A stretch of DNA of 64,000 bases from GCA-001856825 sp049965815 (GTDB lineage Archaea; Thermoplasmatota; Thermoplasmata; Thermoplasmatales; GCA-001856825). The translations under genes were made by a program, and so were the position numbers. Below, piece by piece: positions 51,494 through 60,188 of the stretch. Every line of letters starts with the position of its first letter. Positions within the stretch are counted from its first letter, which is position 1. The notes beneath the pieces were generated by a model, which did not search any database, was not told where the DNA came from, and saw only the letters and a list, made by a program, of their open reading frames with translations. The stretch spans positions 1 through 64,000 of the forward strand of contig JBMFVV010000004.1 of the NCBI GenBank assembly GCA_049965815.1. Direction: 5' to 3'.

Positions 51494-51816
51494 GAAACAT
51501 AGGCATAGAAGTCAAAGAGCCCAAGGAAGAGTGCACCGATTCGAAGTGCCCGTTTCATGGAGAACTTGGAGTGAAATCACCAGTGATAGAGGGTAAGATC
51601 ACTTCAATTTCGATGAAGGGCACGGTAACGGTCATCAGGGAGTACTTCAAGAAGAACGAGAAGTACGAGAGATATGAGAAAAGGAGAAAGAAGTATCACG
51701 CACACCTTCCCGGGTGTATCCACGTGAAGCTTGGCGACACCGTAAAGATTGCTTATGCCAGGCCTCTGGCAAAGTCGGTATCGTTCGTTGTCATCGAGAG
51801 GGAGGGAGAGGAATGA
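51490..51816 (+). CDS. rps17: Ribosomal protein S17
   Basis: The product is 108 residues of uS17, an OB-fold small-subunit protein. It starts RNIGIEVKEPKEECTDSKCP with FHGELGVK, as in archaeal members, and has TVTVIREYFKKNEKYERYEK and HLPGCIHVKLGDTVKIAYAR. It overlaps rnp1 and rpl14 by 4 nt each. Confidence 0.94.
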   Translation: MRNIGIEVKEPKEECTDSKCPFHGELGVKSPVIEGKITSISMKGTVTVIREYFKKNEKYERYEKRRKKYHAHLPGCIHVKLGDTVKIAYARPLAKSVSFVVIEREGEE

Positions 51817-52211
51817 AAGGACTGGCGGGAACACAGATAAGAGGGCTTCCATTAGGGGCGAGGCTTGAATGCGCAGACAACTCAGGAGCAAAGATAATCT
51901 CGCTCATAAATGTGAAGGCATACCACAACACCAAGAGTAGGATTCCGGCTGCATCCGTAGGTGACATGATAATTGCATCGGTGAAAAAAGGATCACCCGA
52001 GATGAGGAGGAAAGTCGTTTACGCAGTGGTGATAAGACAGAGAAAGACGTTCCGGAGACAGGACGGGCTGATGGTCGAATTTGAGGACAATGCAGCAGTC
52101 CTTGTACAGGACAACGGAGAGACCAGAGGAACAGAAATCAAGGGACCAGTGGCAAAGGAGGCTGCCGAAAGATGGCCAAGGGTTGCAGCTCTAGCCAGCT
52201 CTATTGTGTGA
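51813..52211 (+). CDS. rpl14: Ribosomal protein L14
   Basis: The product is 132 residues of uL14, at the subunit interface. It has RLECADNSGAKIISLINVKA, then GDMIIASVKKGSPEMRRKVV and VIRQRKTFRRQDGLMVEFED. The ATG at 51813 overlaps the rps17 stop, with GGAGGGAGAGG before it. The frame is open upstream to 51714, but that is inside rps17. Confidence 0.95.
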   Translation: MKGLAGTQIRGLPLGARLECADNSGAKIISLINVKAYHNTKSRIPAASVGDMIIASVKKGSPEMRRKVVYAVVIRQRKTFRRQDGLMVEFEDNAAVLVQDNGETRGTEIKGPVAKEAAERWPRVAALASSIV

Positions 52212-52220
52212 GGTGAGAAG

Positions 52221-52682
52221 ATGAAAAACATGAATGTTCATCTATCAAAGGACCTGATTTCGAAGTATGGTATCAGGAATTTCCCTGTAAGAAAGGGGGA
52301 TATGGTCCGAATCGTTAGGGGAGACGCGGAGAAGGACGAGAAACTGAATATTGTAGGAAAGGAAGGAAAGGTAATCAAGATAATGACCGGCGAGGGTAAG
52401 GTAGTTGTCGAGAACATAAATATTGCAAAGGCAGATGGGAAGATGAAACCAAGGAAGCTCGATCCATCTGCGCTTGTTCTAACAAAGATAGTGCTTGAGG
52501 ACAAGAAGAGGAAGGAAAGATTGACTAAACTAGCATCCTTCAGAAATAAGGTCGTGGAAGAAGAACCTGAGCCTGAGCCAGCAGTAAAGGAAGTTGAAGA
52601 GGAAAAGAAAGAGGTAACGGGGCCGGAGGTCCCGGAAGATGATGTTGAGACTGAGGAAGAGGAGGAAGAGAAAGATGAGTAA
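52221..52682 (+). CDS. rpl24: Ribosomal protein L24 with long acidic tail
   Basis: The product is 153 residues of uL24. The KOW-domain core includes NFPVRKGDMVRIVRGDAEKD and GKEGKVIKIMTGEGKVVVEN, ending about residue 108. An unusual tail of about 45 residues rich in Glu, Asp and Pro follows (EEEPEPEPAVKEVEEEKKEV, then EDDVETEEEEEEKDE). The tail is far from the rRNA-binding core and is unlikely to bind RNA. rps4e starts within its last codons. Confidence 0.93.
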   Translation: MKNMNVHLSKDLISKYGIRNFPVRKGDMVRIVRGDAEKDEKLNIVGKEGKVIKIMTGEGKVVVENINIAKADGKMKPRKLDPSALVLTKIVLEDKKRKERLTKLASFRNKVVEEEPEPEPAVKEVEEEKKEVTGPEVPEDDVETEEEEEEKDE

Positions 52683-53379
52683 GCACGTTAAGAGGCTAGC
52701 ATCTCCAGTGACGTGGAAGCAGCCTAGAAAGAAATTTGCATGGTCTGTTAGATCTAGGGCAGGACCACATCCGTTGAAGGCAAGTGTGCCACTTATGGTA
52801 GTAATAAGGGATGTCCTAAAGTTTGCAGATACTGCTAAAGAAGCCAGGAACATAATCTCCAGAGGTAAAGTGGAAGTCGACGGAAAGATCGTGAAGGATT
52901 ATCAGAGACCCATAGGGTTCATGGATGTACTCTCCATAAAGGATTCAGGGGTTGCAAAGAGGGTGCTCGTGGACAAGAGAGGTATGTTCGTCTTTGCAGA
53001 TCTCAATCCACAGGACGCAAACTGGAAACTTGTAAAGGTTACTGGAAAGTCTATATCTAAGGGAGGTAAAATCCAGATAACCACTCACGACGGAAGGGTC
53101 ATTCTTTCAGATGATAAAGATGTGAAGAGGGGAGATACGCTTAAAATCAGCATTCCGGAACAGAAGGTCCTTGAGGTTTTCCCCATGACAAAGGAAACGT
53201 CCGTCTATGTTACAGGCGGAGCTCATAAGGGCACGATAACGACGATAAAGGAGATCAACGTCTCCAGGAGTTACCAGGAGAACACGGTTGAGAGCAATGA
53301 CAACTTTACCACTACGATGTCAAACGTATTTGTGCTTGGGAAATCAAAGGGCGAAATAGCCATACCTGGAGGTGCTTAA
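52675..53379 (+). CDS. rps4e: Ribosomal protein S4e
   Basis: The product is 234 residues of eS4 with an S4-like RNA-binding domain (ARNIISRGKVEVDGKIVKDY) and a KOW-like region (VTGGAHKGTITTIKEI). The start MSKHVKRLASPVTWKQPRKK is typical. The ATG at 52675 overlaps the rpl24 stop region by 8 nt; the open frame from 52639 is part of rpl24. Confidence 0.94.
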   Translation: MSKHVKRLASPVTWKQPRKKFAWSVRSRAGPHPLKASVPLMVVIRDVLKFADTAKEARNIISRGKVEVDGKIVKDYQRPIGFMDVLSIKDSGVAKRVLVDKRGMFVFADLNPQDANWKLVKVTGKSISKGGKIQITTHDGRVILSDDKDVKRGDTLKISIPEQKVLEVFPMTKETSVYVTGGAHKGTITTIKEINVSRSYQENTVESNDNFTTTMSNVFVLGKSKGEIAIPGGA

Positions 53380-53380
53380 A

Positions 53381-53899
53381 ATGGTTGATATGAGAGACGT
53401 TGTCATAGATAAGGTGACTATCAACATAGGAGTGGGCGAATCAGGTGAGAAACTTGAGAAGGCAAAGAGTGTCATTAAGCTACTAACAAGCGGAAACCCG
53501 ACACTAACGAAAGCGAGGAGAACCAGCAGAGAATTTGGAATAAGGCAGGACCAGCCGATAGGTGTGAAAGTAACGCTCAAGGGAGAAGAGATGGACAGGT
53601 TCCTCAGAGCAGCTCTCTGGGTAAAGAACAACAAATGCCTGAGCTATTCCTTTTCTGAACAAGGTAGCTACAGTTTCGGCATATCAGATTACACAGATTT
53701 CAAGGGAATGAAGTATAATCCAGAAATAGGAATATTTGGAATGGACGTTGTCGTCACCTTCAAGAGAAGGGGAGGATACAGGGTTGCCAGGAGATGGTTA
53801 TCTCCGAGGAAGGTACCGAAGAAAATCAGGGTCAAAAGGGAAGAAATGATGAAATTCATGAAAGAGAACTACAATGTTGAAATACTGGAGGTGGGGTGA
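53381..53899 (+). CDS. rpl5: Ribosomal protein L5
   Basis: The product is 172 residues of uL5, which binds 5S rRNA. It has DKVTINIGVGESGEKLEKAK, TKARRTSREFGIRQDQPIGV, and VVTFKRRGGYRVARR. The ATG at 53381 has GGAGGTG about 7 nt upstream, which favours it over the in-frame GTG at 53372. Confidence 0.95.
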   Translation: MVDMRDVVIDKVTINIGVGESGEKLEKAKSVIKLLTSGNPTLTKARRTSREFGIRQDQPIGVKVTLKGEEMDRFLRAALWVKNNKCLSYSFSEQGSYSFGISDYTDFKGMKYNPEIGIFGMDVVVTFKRRGGYRVARRWLSPRKVPKKIRVKREEMMKFMKENYNVEILEVG

Positions 53900-54061
53900 T
53901 TGGCACAGACAAAACTTGCGCCCAAAAAGAAGTACGGAAGGAAGGATGGTTGCGAAAGATGCGGAAGAAAGAGAGGACTCGTGAGGAGGTACAATTTACA
54001 TCTTTGCAGACAGTGCTTCAGGGAAATCGCACCCGAACTTGGGTTTGAAAAATATTCGTGA
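53900..54061 (+). CDS. rps14: Ribosomal protein S14
   Basis: This short gene gives 53 residues of zinc-type uS14: KYGRKDGCERCGRKRGLVRR and YNLHLCRQCFREIAPELGFE with the C-x2-C and C-x2-C zinc ligands. The start is TTG at 53900, directly after the rpl5 stop, with GGAGGTGG upstream. Confidence 0.94.
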   Translation: MAQTKLAPKKKYGRKDGCERCGRKRGLVRRYNLHLCRQCFREIAPELGFEKYS

Positions 54062-54070
54062 GGTGATTAA

Positions 54071-54454
54071 ATGGGAGATACATTAAACGATGCACTGACT
54101 TCAATAAAGAACGCCTCAAAACTAGGAAGGCTGGAACTGGATGTACGTGCTTCCAACCTAGTAGGAAGGGTCCTGAGGGTTTTCCAGAAGTACGGTTATA
54201 TTGAAGAGTACGAGTACGTTGAAAATGGTAAGGGTGGCCTCTTCAAAGTCAAGGTTGCAAAGACTGTAAACAACTGCGGAGCGATAAAGCCAAGATTCTC
54301 GATAAAGAGAGAAGACCTGGAAAGATGGGAGTCAAGATACCTGCCGGCGCAGGATATAGGCATTCTCGTGATATCTACTACCTCAGGCGTTATAAGCAAT
54401 GCCGAGGCCAAGAAGAAAGGTACAGGAGGAAGGGCACTTGCCTTCATTTACTGA
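54071..54454 (+). CDS. rps8: Ribosomal protein S8
   Basis: The product is 127 residues of uS8: DTLNDALTSIKNASKLGRLE and the C-terminal ILVISTTSGVISNAEAKKKG with TGGRALAFIY. GAGGTGATTAA before the ATG is an ideal ribosome binding site. Confidence 0.95.
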   Translation: MGDTLNDALTSIKNASKLGRLELDVRASNLVGRVLRVFQKYGYIEEYEYVENGKGGLFKVKVAKTVNNCGAIKPRFSIKREDLERWESRYLPAQDIGILVISTTSGVISNAEAKKKGTGGRALAFIY

Positions 54455-54464
54455 GGTGATATGA

Positions 54465-54998
54465 ATGGAAAAAGTTATAGAAATTCCAAAGGGAGTAAAG
54501 GTGAAATTGGAAGGTTTCTCGTTCGAGGCTCAGGGTCCTAAAGGAAAGGTCAGCAAAATATTCAAGAATGAATATGTGGCTATGGAGCTGAAGGACAAGA
54601 ATATCAGGATATTCACAAAGAGAGAGAAGAAGACAGACTTAGCCGTAGTTGGAACGTGGGGGAGCATAGTTAACAGCGCGTTCATAGGTGTCACAAAGGG
54701 CTACATTTATACGATGAAAATTGTGTACGCCCACTTCCCTGTCAAGGTGACGGTGAAGGGGAACCAGGTCTTGCTTGATAACTTCCTCGGAGAAAAGAGT
54801 CCTAGGAAGATCACGTTAGGCCCCGATACAAAGGTGACGGTGAAGGGGGATCTGGTGACGGTAGAGGGAAGTGATCTGGAGGTAACAGGAAACGCAGCCG
54901 CCAGTATAGAGAGAATGAGCAAGATAAAGGGGTTCGATCCAAGGGTCTTCCAGGATGGGATATATATCGTCAGGAAGGGTGATGTAGTTGAAGGCTGA
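54465..54998 (+). CDS. rpl6: Ribosomal protein L6
   Basis: The product is 177 residues of uL6, made of two related domains near the factor-binding site. It has VKLEGFSFEAQGPKGKVSKI, GTWGSIVNSAFIGVTKGYIY and FDPRVFQDGIYIVRK. GAGGTGAT lies 6 nt before the ATG. It overlaps rpl32e by 11 nt. Confidence 0.95.
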   Translation: MEKVIEIPKGVKVKLEGFSFEAQGPKGKVSKIFKNEYVAMELKDKNIRIFTKREKKTDLAVVGTWGSIVNSAFIGVTKGYIYTMKIVYAHFPVKVTVKGNQVLLDNFLGEKSPRKITLGPDTKVTVKGDLVTVEGSDLEVTGNAAASIERMSKIKGFDPRVFQDGIYIVRKGDVVEG

Positions 54999-55383
54999 AC
55001 TCGACAATGACGGAAAAAGGCTGCTAAGCATCCGGAACAGGATGAACAGGAAGAGGCCAGCGTTTCACAGACAGGAATGGTTCAGATATGTAAGGCTTGG
55101 ATCTTCCTGGAGAAAGCCAAGAGGGAAGCATTCAAAGCTCAGGGAAAAGAAGGGTTACAGGCATGCATTCGTTGAATCTGGTTATAGAGGACCTGCCAGA
55201 GCAAGATATCTTCATCCAACAGGGTTCAGGGAAATTTACGTTTCCAGTATTATGGACCTTGATAGTATCAATCCAAAGACGGACGCTGCAAGAATCAGTT
55301 CTACAGTAGGCAGAAGGAAGAGAATGATAATTCAAGAAAGGGCGAAGGCACTTGGGGTTAAAATCCTAAATGAGGTGAAATGA
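54988..55383 (+). CDS. rpl32e: Ribosomal protein L32e
   Basis: The product is 131 residues of eL32: RKRPAFHRQEWFRYVRLGSS and WRKPRGKHSKLREKKGY, then HPTGFREIYVSSIMDLDSIN. The start is TTG at 54988, inside the end of rpl6, preceded by GGAAGGGTGATG. Confidence 0.93.
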   Translation: MKAELDNDGKRLLSIRNRMNRKRPAFHRQEWFRYVRLGSSWRKPRGKHSKLREKKGYRHAFVESGYRGPARARYLHPTGFREIYVSSIMDLDSINPKTDAARISSTVGRRKRMIIQERAKALGVKILNEVK

Positions 55384-55838
55384 TGCCAACTCTAAGTCCA
55401 CAGAAGAGGATGGCAGCTTCCATTCTTAAATCTGGGATGTCCAGAGTATGGATGGACACAAAGAGCGTTGAAGACATAGCGGAAGCTGTGACGAGAGATG
55501 ACGTCAGGAAGCTCATAAAGAGGAATGTTATACAGAAGAAGCCGGCGAAGGGCAATTCTAGGGCAAGATTCAAGGTGGCTAAGGCCCAGAGAAACAAGGG
55601 AAGGAGAAAGGGCCAGGGATCAAGGAAAGGTACTAAGAATGCCAGAGACCCAAGGAAGAGGAAGTGGGTAAGAAGCATAAGGTCCATGAGAAACGCATTG
55701 AAGGAGATGCGTGACTCGGGTAAGATTACGCGCAAGGATTACAGGGTCTTCTACAAGAAGATAAAAGGCGGAGCACTGAGAAGTAGGAATGCACTGCTGC
55801 TCCACATGCGCGAAGAAGGGGTCCTGAAGGGTGAGTGA
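55380..55838 (+). CDS. rpl19e: Ribosomal protein L19e
   Basis: The product is 152 residues of eL19, a long basic helical protein: LSPQKRMAASILKSGMSRVW, DDVRKLIKRNVIQKKPAKGN, and RKRKWVRSIRSMRNALKEMR. Two ATG codons lie in tandem at 55380 and 55383, after GAGGTGAA. The first overlaps the rpl32e stop. Confidence 0.94.
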   Translation: MMPTLSPQKRMAASILKSGMSRVWMDTKSVEDIAEAVTRDDVRKLIKRNVIQKKPAKGNSRARFKVAKAQRNKGRRKGQGSRKGTKNARDPRKRKWVRSIRSMRNALKEMRDSGKITRKDYRVFYKKIKGGALRSRNALLLHMREEGVLKGE

Positions 55839-55839
55839 T

Positions 55840-56337
55840 GTGAAGTCAAGATACATAATGCCATTGAAAAGAAGAAGACTCAAGAAGACTGACTATAATA
55901 AAAGACTGGCACTCATCAAAGGGGGAATGCCAAGGGCTGTCATCAGGAAATCACTGATGAACATGAAGGTTGACATAGCTGAGTATGCGGTAAATGGTGA
56001 CAGGATAGTTGCACACGGCTCTACTATTGAGCTGAAGAAGTTCGGGTGGAAGAGTCCAACAGGAAACACACCCGCAGCGTATCTAGCTGGATATATTGCA
56101 GGTTTAAGGGCCAAGAAAAAGGGGATAAAGATAGTGGTCGTCGATGTTGGACGACAGAAGGTTGTCAAGGGTGGAAAGTTAATGGCTAGCGTTCATGGGC
56201 TGGTTGACTCTGGTCTTAAGGTACCGGTCGACAAGAAATTCCTGCCCAAAAAGGATAGGCTGTACGGAAAACACCTTAAAACAATCAAGGAAAATTCTAT
56301 TGATGAAGTGAAGAAAGCAATGGAGGAATCACTGTGA
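55840..56337 (+). CDS. rpl18: Ribosomal protein L18
   Basis: The product is 165 residues of uL18 (5S rRNA binding): LKRRRLKKTDYNKRLALIKG, and SPTGNTPAAYLAGYIAGLRA with VHGLVDSGLKVPVDKKFLP. The GTG at 55840 has GGGTGA 5 nt upstream and is preferred to the GTG at 55831. It overlaps rps5 by 4 nt. Confidence 0.93.
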   Translation: MKSRYIMPLKRRRLKKTDYNKRLALIKGGMPRAVIRKSLMNMKVDIAEYAVNGDRIVAHGSTIELKKFGWKSPTGNTPAAYLAGYIAGLRAKKKGIKIVVVDVGRQKVVKGGKLMASVHGLVDSGLKVPVDKKFLPKKDRLYGKHLKTIKENSIDEVKKAMEESL

Positions 56338-57020
56338 CAAAAGAAGAGATAGAGTGGATACCAAGGACCAGACTTGGAAAAATGGTAAAGGAAGGGAAGA
56401 TAAAATCGATATCAGAGGTAATAGGAACTCACATACCCATAAGGGAAGCTGGTATTGTTGACACCCTTGTACCAAACCTTGAAGATGAGGTAATAGAGAT
56501 AAAGATGGTCCAGAAGATGTCAGATTCTGGCAGGAAGGTAAAGTTTGCTGCGACCGTTGTGATCGGGAACAAGGACGGTTACGTAGGAATGGGCCACGGG
56601 AAGGCAAAAGAGACTGGAGATGCCATACAGAAGGCAATAGAGAATGCAAAGATAAATCTGACAGAGATAAAGAGGGGGTGTGGTTCTTGGGAATGTGGCT
56701 GTGGCAGGAGTCATACGCTCCCGTTCGAAGTTATGGGAAAATCCGGTTCAGTCAGAGTGTACCTGAAGCCTGCTCCTCAAGGAGTAGGACTCGCAATTGG
56801 AGACATCCCAAAGAAGGTACTTTCTATAGCAGGCATATCAGATACTTGGGGTTTCTCGGAAGGGCACACCAAGAGCACGGTGAATTTCGCCTATGCAACC
56901 TTCAATGCACTGAAGGAAACGTCCAAGTTCAAGATAAATGAGAAGCTTAACCTAACTACCCCAATATATAAGGGAGGTGTAATGAATGTTAGCAGTGATA
57001 AAAGTCAGGGGAAGCAATAA
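56334..57020 (+). CDS. rps5: Ribosomal protein S5
   Basis: The product is 228 residues of uS5 with the dsRBD-like domain (KFAATVVIGNKDGYVGMGHG), the archaeal/eukaryal Cys-rich segment (KRGCGSWECGCGRSHTLPF) and KPAPQGVGLAIGDIPKKVLS. The start is GTG. It overlaps rpl30 by 35 nt. Confidence 0.95.
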   Translation: MTKEEIEWIPRTRLGKMVKEGKIKSISEVIGTHIPIREAGIVDTLVPNLEDEVIEIKMVQKMSDSGRKVKFAATVVIGNKDGYVGMGHGKAKETGDAIQKAIENAKINLTEIKRGCGSWECGCGRSHTLPFEVMGKSGSVRVYLKPAPQGVGLAIGDIPKKVLSIAGISDTWGFSEGHTKSTVNFAYATFNALKETSKFKINEKLNLTTPIYKGGVMNVSSDKSQGKQ

Positions 57021-57468
57021 GACGGATGTGGACATAAGGAGAGCTTTCCAGGAGCTCAGGCTGCTCAAGAATAATCATCTAGTACTCGTGGATGAGTCTC
57101 AGATAGGGCAGATAAGGAAGGCCAAAGATTACGTTACCTGGGGCGAAATCGATGAAGAACATATCCTGAAACTTCTACAAGAAAGAGGAAGGATTACCGG
57201 GAATAAACCCCTTGACGATACTGTTTTAAACGAACTTGGTTTGGGGAGCCTAAAGGAAGTGGCGTCTAAGCTTATGGAAGGGAGTCTCAAGATCAAGGAT
57301 ATAGAGAATATGAAACCTGTGTTTAGGATGAATCCGCCCAAGAAGGGGTATCATTCCACGAAGAGGACGGTCAAGACAAAGGGTGCCCTAGGATACAGGG
57401 GGAAAGACATAAACAAACTAATAGACGCTATGCTGGAAGGTGGTAAGAGTGGTCAAGGAGAAAACTAA
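56986..57468 (+). CDS. rpl30: Ribosomal protein L30
   Basis: The product is 160 residues of the archaeal long form of uL30: LAVIKVRGSNKTDVDIRRAF, QELRLLKNNHLVLVDES, and a C-terminal extension with MNPPKKGYHSTKRTVKTKGA. GGGAGGTGTA lies upstream inside rps5. Confidence 0.94.
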   Translation: MLAVIKVRGSNKTDVDIRRAFQELRLLKNNHLVLVDESQIGQIRKAKDYVTWGEIDEEHILKLLQERGRITGNKPLDDTVLNELGLGSLKEVASKLMEGSLKIKDIENMKPVFRMNPPKKGYHSTKRTVKTKGALGYRGKDINKLIDAMLEGGKSGQGEN

Positions 57469-57889
57469 GAAATACAGAGGATCCTCATACGGCAGAGGTC
57501 ACAAGGCCGGAAGGGGCAAGGGAAAGAGAGGAGGAAGCGGAATGGCCGGCCTGGGAAAGCACAGATGGATCTGGATGGTTAAATACATGCCAGACCACTA
57601 CGGTGTCCATGGATTCACTAGACACGCCCAGAAATCAAATATCAAGGCCATAAATATAGGTGATCTTGACAGGACATCTGAAAGACTGTTGGAGACCGGA
57701 ATGGCTCAGATCGAAGATGATAAGATTAAGATCGATTTAGAAAAAATGGGATATGCTGTTCTCCTTGGAGGGGGACAGATAGGAAGACCATTTAGCATAA
57801 AGGTAGGAAGGGCAACGGAGAGAGCTATTGAGAAGGTAAAAAGCGCAGGGGGAGAGGTAGAAACTAATGGCGGAGATAAAGAGGAATAG
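57449..57889 (+). CDS. rpl15: Ribosomal protein L15
   Basis: The product is about 146 residues of uL15: KYRGSSYGRGHKAGRGKGKR, GHKAGRGKGKRGGSGMAGLG, and VLLGGGQIGRPFSIKVGRAT. The GTG at 57449 has GGTGGTAAGA upstream; the GTG at 57440 is an alternative. It overlaps rpl30 by 20 nt and secY by 23 nt. Confidence 0.93.
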   Translation: MVKEKTKKYRGSSYGRGHKAGRGKGKRGGSGMAGLGKHRWIWMVKYMPDHYGVHGFTRHAQKSNIKAINIGDLDRTSERLLETGMAQIEDDKIKIDLEKMGYAVLLGGGQIGRPFSIKVGRATERAIEKVKSAGGEVETNGGDKEE

Positions 57890-59624
57890 ACTCGTTTCCA
57901 TACCTCTGATTCTCGTATTTGCCCTTAACGTATACATAGACTACAGGTACGCTAAAGGCAATATTTCTTATACCGTATTGCTCTCGCTTTTCTTCTCACC
58001 TCTGTACTACCTAACATATCTTCTGCTGTCTTACCGCGGAGAGGGTTCAAAGCTGTACGGATGGAAGGGCCTCGTCGAGAGACTTCCAGCTGTAAAGAGA
58101 CCTGGAAGACACGTCAGATTTAAAGAAAAGTTCCTCTGGACAGCACTTGTGCTCATAATTTACTTCGTGCTGTCAAACATATTCATATACGGACTCGACA
58201 GGGCGCAGATAATAGATGTCTTTGCATCCTTCAGGTCGATCTTTGCTGGACAGGCAGGGTCTATAATGGACCTGGGAATTGGCCCGATAGTTACTGCGAG
58301 TATCATAATGCAGCTATTCGTAGGTGCGAAGATAATAAACATAGACCTAACCAAAAGCGAAGACAAGGCTCTATACCAGGGAGCCCAGAAATTACTCGTT
58401 GTAGTAATGATATTCGTGGAAGCGGTTCCTCAAGTGTTCGGTTACCTTCCCCCAGACCCGGCATTTATATCTGCCCTAAATGGTGCAGCGCCTGGCTATG
58501 GGCTACTTTTAGCTAGACTTTTTATAATATTACAAATATTCTTCGGTTCTTATCTCTTGTTCTTCATGGACGAACTGATCTCCAAATGGGGTATTGGTTC
58601 GGGAGTATCTTTGTTTATCGCAGCTGGTGTTTCCCAAGCCCTTGTACTTGGTACTCTGAATTGGGTACCGATTACATCTGGTCAGGCACTTTCAGTCCTC
58701 AATCCACCAACAGGTGCACTTCCAAAAACGTTCTATCTTTTCAGTCACTTCAGTTCAACACAGTTATTTTCCGGCGGCCTTGAGCGTATAATATTCTCTC
58801 CTCCAAATCCACTGATTGCCCTCTTAGGTACGATATTCATATTCTTCCTGGTGGTATGGGCACAGAATGTCAAGGTGGAGCTCCCATTAGCACATGAAAG
58901 GGCAAGGGGTGCAAGAGGCAGGTATCCAATTCAGCTGATGTATGCATCAAATATACCTGTAATACTTGCGTCTGCTGTTCTTGCTAATCTATCCATGTGG
59001 AGTCTGATTTTCTGGACAAATCCTACTCTTGCTCATGTGCCCATCCTAGGCCACGATTTCCTTTTCGGGGCCTATCCTACGTCCGCGCTTGCAACACAGC
59101 TTAACATACAGACCACATCCCCTATAGGAGGACTTGCGTGGTATCTTCAAAACCCTAATGGTATAGCGAACTGGCTATTCCCTATGCTTCAGCCATCAGT
59201 ATACCAAGCACAACTCCTTGGTCATCCTCCGTGGGAAATGGGTCTCCACGTTCTAGCTTATGTCACTTTCATGGTGGGCGCATCAATACTGTTCGCTAAG
59301 TTCTGGATTGAGACAACCAACATGAATTCCGAGGGGGTTGCTAAACAGATTCAGAGCTCTGGTATGCAGATTCCTGGTTTCAGGAGGGATCCAAGGGTCC
59401 TCAAAAGGGTATTGGACAAGTATATCCCAGCCATCACCATCTTCAGTGGTGCCGCTGTGGGTTTTCTAGCTGCAGGCGCAGACATGATAGGGACGGTGGG
59501 AAACGCTTCTGGAACAGGGGTCCTGCTAACTGTAGGTATAGTCATACAGTTGTACCAAGCCATGGGTAAGGAACAGTTGACTGAAATGTATCCATTCATG
59601 AGAGACTTCTTCGGGGGGCTATAG
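57867..59624 (+). CDS. secY: Protein translocase subunit SecY with extra N-terminal membrane helices
   Basis: The 585-residue protein is the channel of the Sec translocon. The usual archaeal N-terminus begins only about residue 66 (YGWKGLVERLPAVKRPGRHV, then FKEKFLWTALVLIIYFVLS). The plug and helix 2 region is GSIMDLGIGPIVTASIIMQL, and GIGSGVSLFIAAGVSQA and QLTEMYPFMRDFFGG mark later segments. Before this lie about 65 residues with two further hydrophobic helices (about 9-29 and 33-56). Most archaeal SecY are near 440-480 residues. The start at 57867 overlaps rpl15, with GGAGAGGT upstream. Large outside loops (about residues 255-310 and 395-450) add the remaining length. Confidence 0.94.
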   Translation: MAEIKRNRLVSIPLILVFALNVYIDYRYAKGNISYTVLLSLFFSPLYYLTYLLLSYRGEGSKLYGWKGLVERLPAVKRPGRHVRFKEKFLWTALVLIIYFVLSNIFIYGLDRAQIIDVFASFRSIFAGQAGSIMDLGIGPIVTASIIMQLFVGAKIINIDLTKSEDKALYQGAQKLLVVVMIFVEAVPQVFGYLPPDPAFISALNGAAPGYGLLLARLFIILQIFFGSYLLFFMDELISKWGIGSGVSLFIAAGVSQALVLGTLNWVPITSGQALSVLNPPTGALPKTFYLFSHFSSTQLFSGGLERIIFSPPNPLIALLGTIFIFFLVVWAQNVKVELPLAHERARGARGRYPIQLMYASNIPVILASAVLANLSMWSLIFWTNPTLAHVPILGHDFLFGAYPTSALATQLNIQTTSPIGGLAWYLQNPNGIANWLFPMLQPSVYQAQLLGHPPWEMGLHVLAYVTFMVGASILFAKFWIETTNMNSEGVAKQIQSSGMQIPGFRRDPRVLKRVLDKYIPAITIFSGAAVGFLAAGADMIGTVGNASGTGVLLTVGIVIQLYQAMGKEQLTEMYPFMRDFFGGL

Positions 59625-60188
59625 ATGAAAGTGATAATAGGAGGAATACCTGGAGTGGGAAAGACAACAGTACTGGATGAACTTGTGAAGGAGGGGTTCA
59701 GAGTGGAAAACTACGGTGACGCCATGCTGAAAGAGGCAATTTCCCGGAACTATGCAAAGAACAGGGACGAGCTGAGAAAACTTCCAGTAGATAAACAGAA
59801 AGAGATACAGAAAGTTGCGGCCGACAAACTGGCACAGTATAATGATGTGATAATTGATACACACTTTTCCATAAACACTAAAGGGGGATATCTTCCAGGG
59901 CTTCCAGTAAAGGTCTTGGAATTAATCAACCCTGACCTATTTATCTCAATAGAGGCCGATCCTCTTGAAATTTTCGAAAGGAGGAAGAACGATCCTAGGA
60001 GAAACAGAGACAAAGACTCCCTGGAGAAAATAAGGGCTCACTTGGAGGCAAACAGAAGTTATGGAATAACTTATTCTGCGATGACAGGCTCTCCATTCCT
60101 GGTAGTAATGAATGAAAATGGAAAAGTCAAGGAAGCATCTGCAAAAATAATATCCGTCATAAGGCCAAACGACGGAGGCGAACAATGA
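59625..60188 (+). CDS. adkA: Archaeal adenylate kinase
   Basis: The 187-residue kinase converts AMP and ATP to two ADP. It is the archaeal AdkA type, with P-loop IGGIPGVGKTTVLDEL, DVIIDTHFSINTKGGYLPGL as AMP-site region, and a lid FERRKNDPRRNRDKDS. It starts directly at the secY stop and overlaps the next gene by 4 nt. Confidence 0.93.
   Translation: MKVIIGGIPGVGKTTVLDELVKEGFRVENYGDAMLKEAISRNYAKNRDELRKLPVDKQKEIQKVAADKLAQYNDVIIDTHFSINTKGGYLPGLPVKVLELINPDLFISIEADPLEIFERRKNDPRRNRDKDSLEKIRAHLEANRSYGITYSAMTGSPFLVVMNENGKVKEASAKIISVIRPNDGGEQ

Noticed and set aside
51714..51812. Extension of L14 into rps17
   Set aside because: uL14 starts at 51813 with a ribosome binding site and an ATGA overlap; the extension is the rps17 sequence in another frame.
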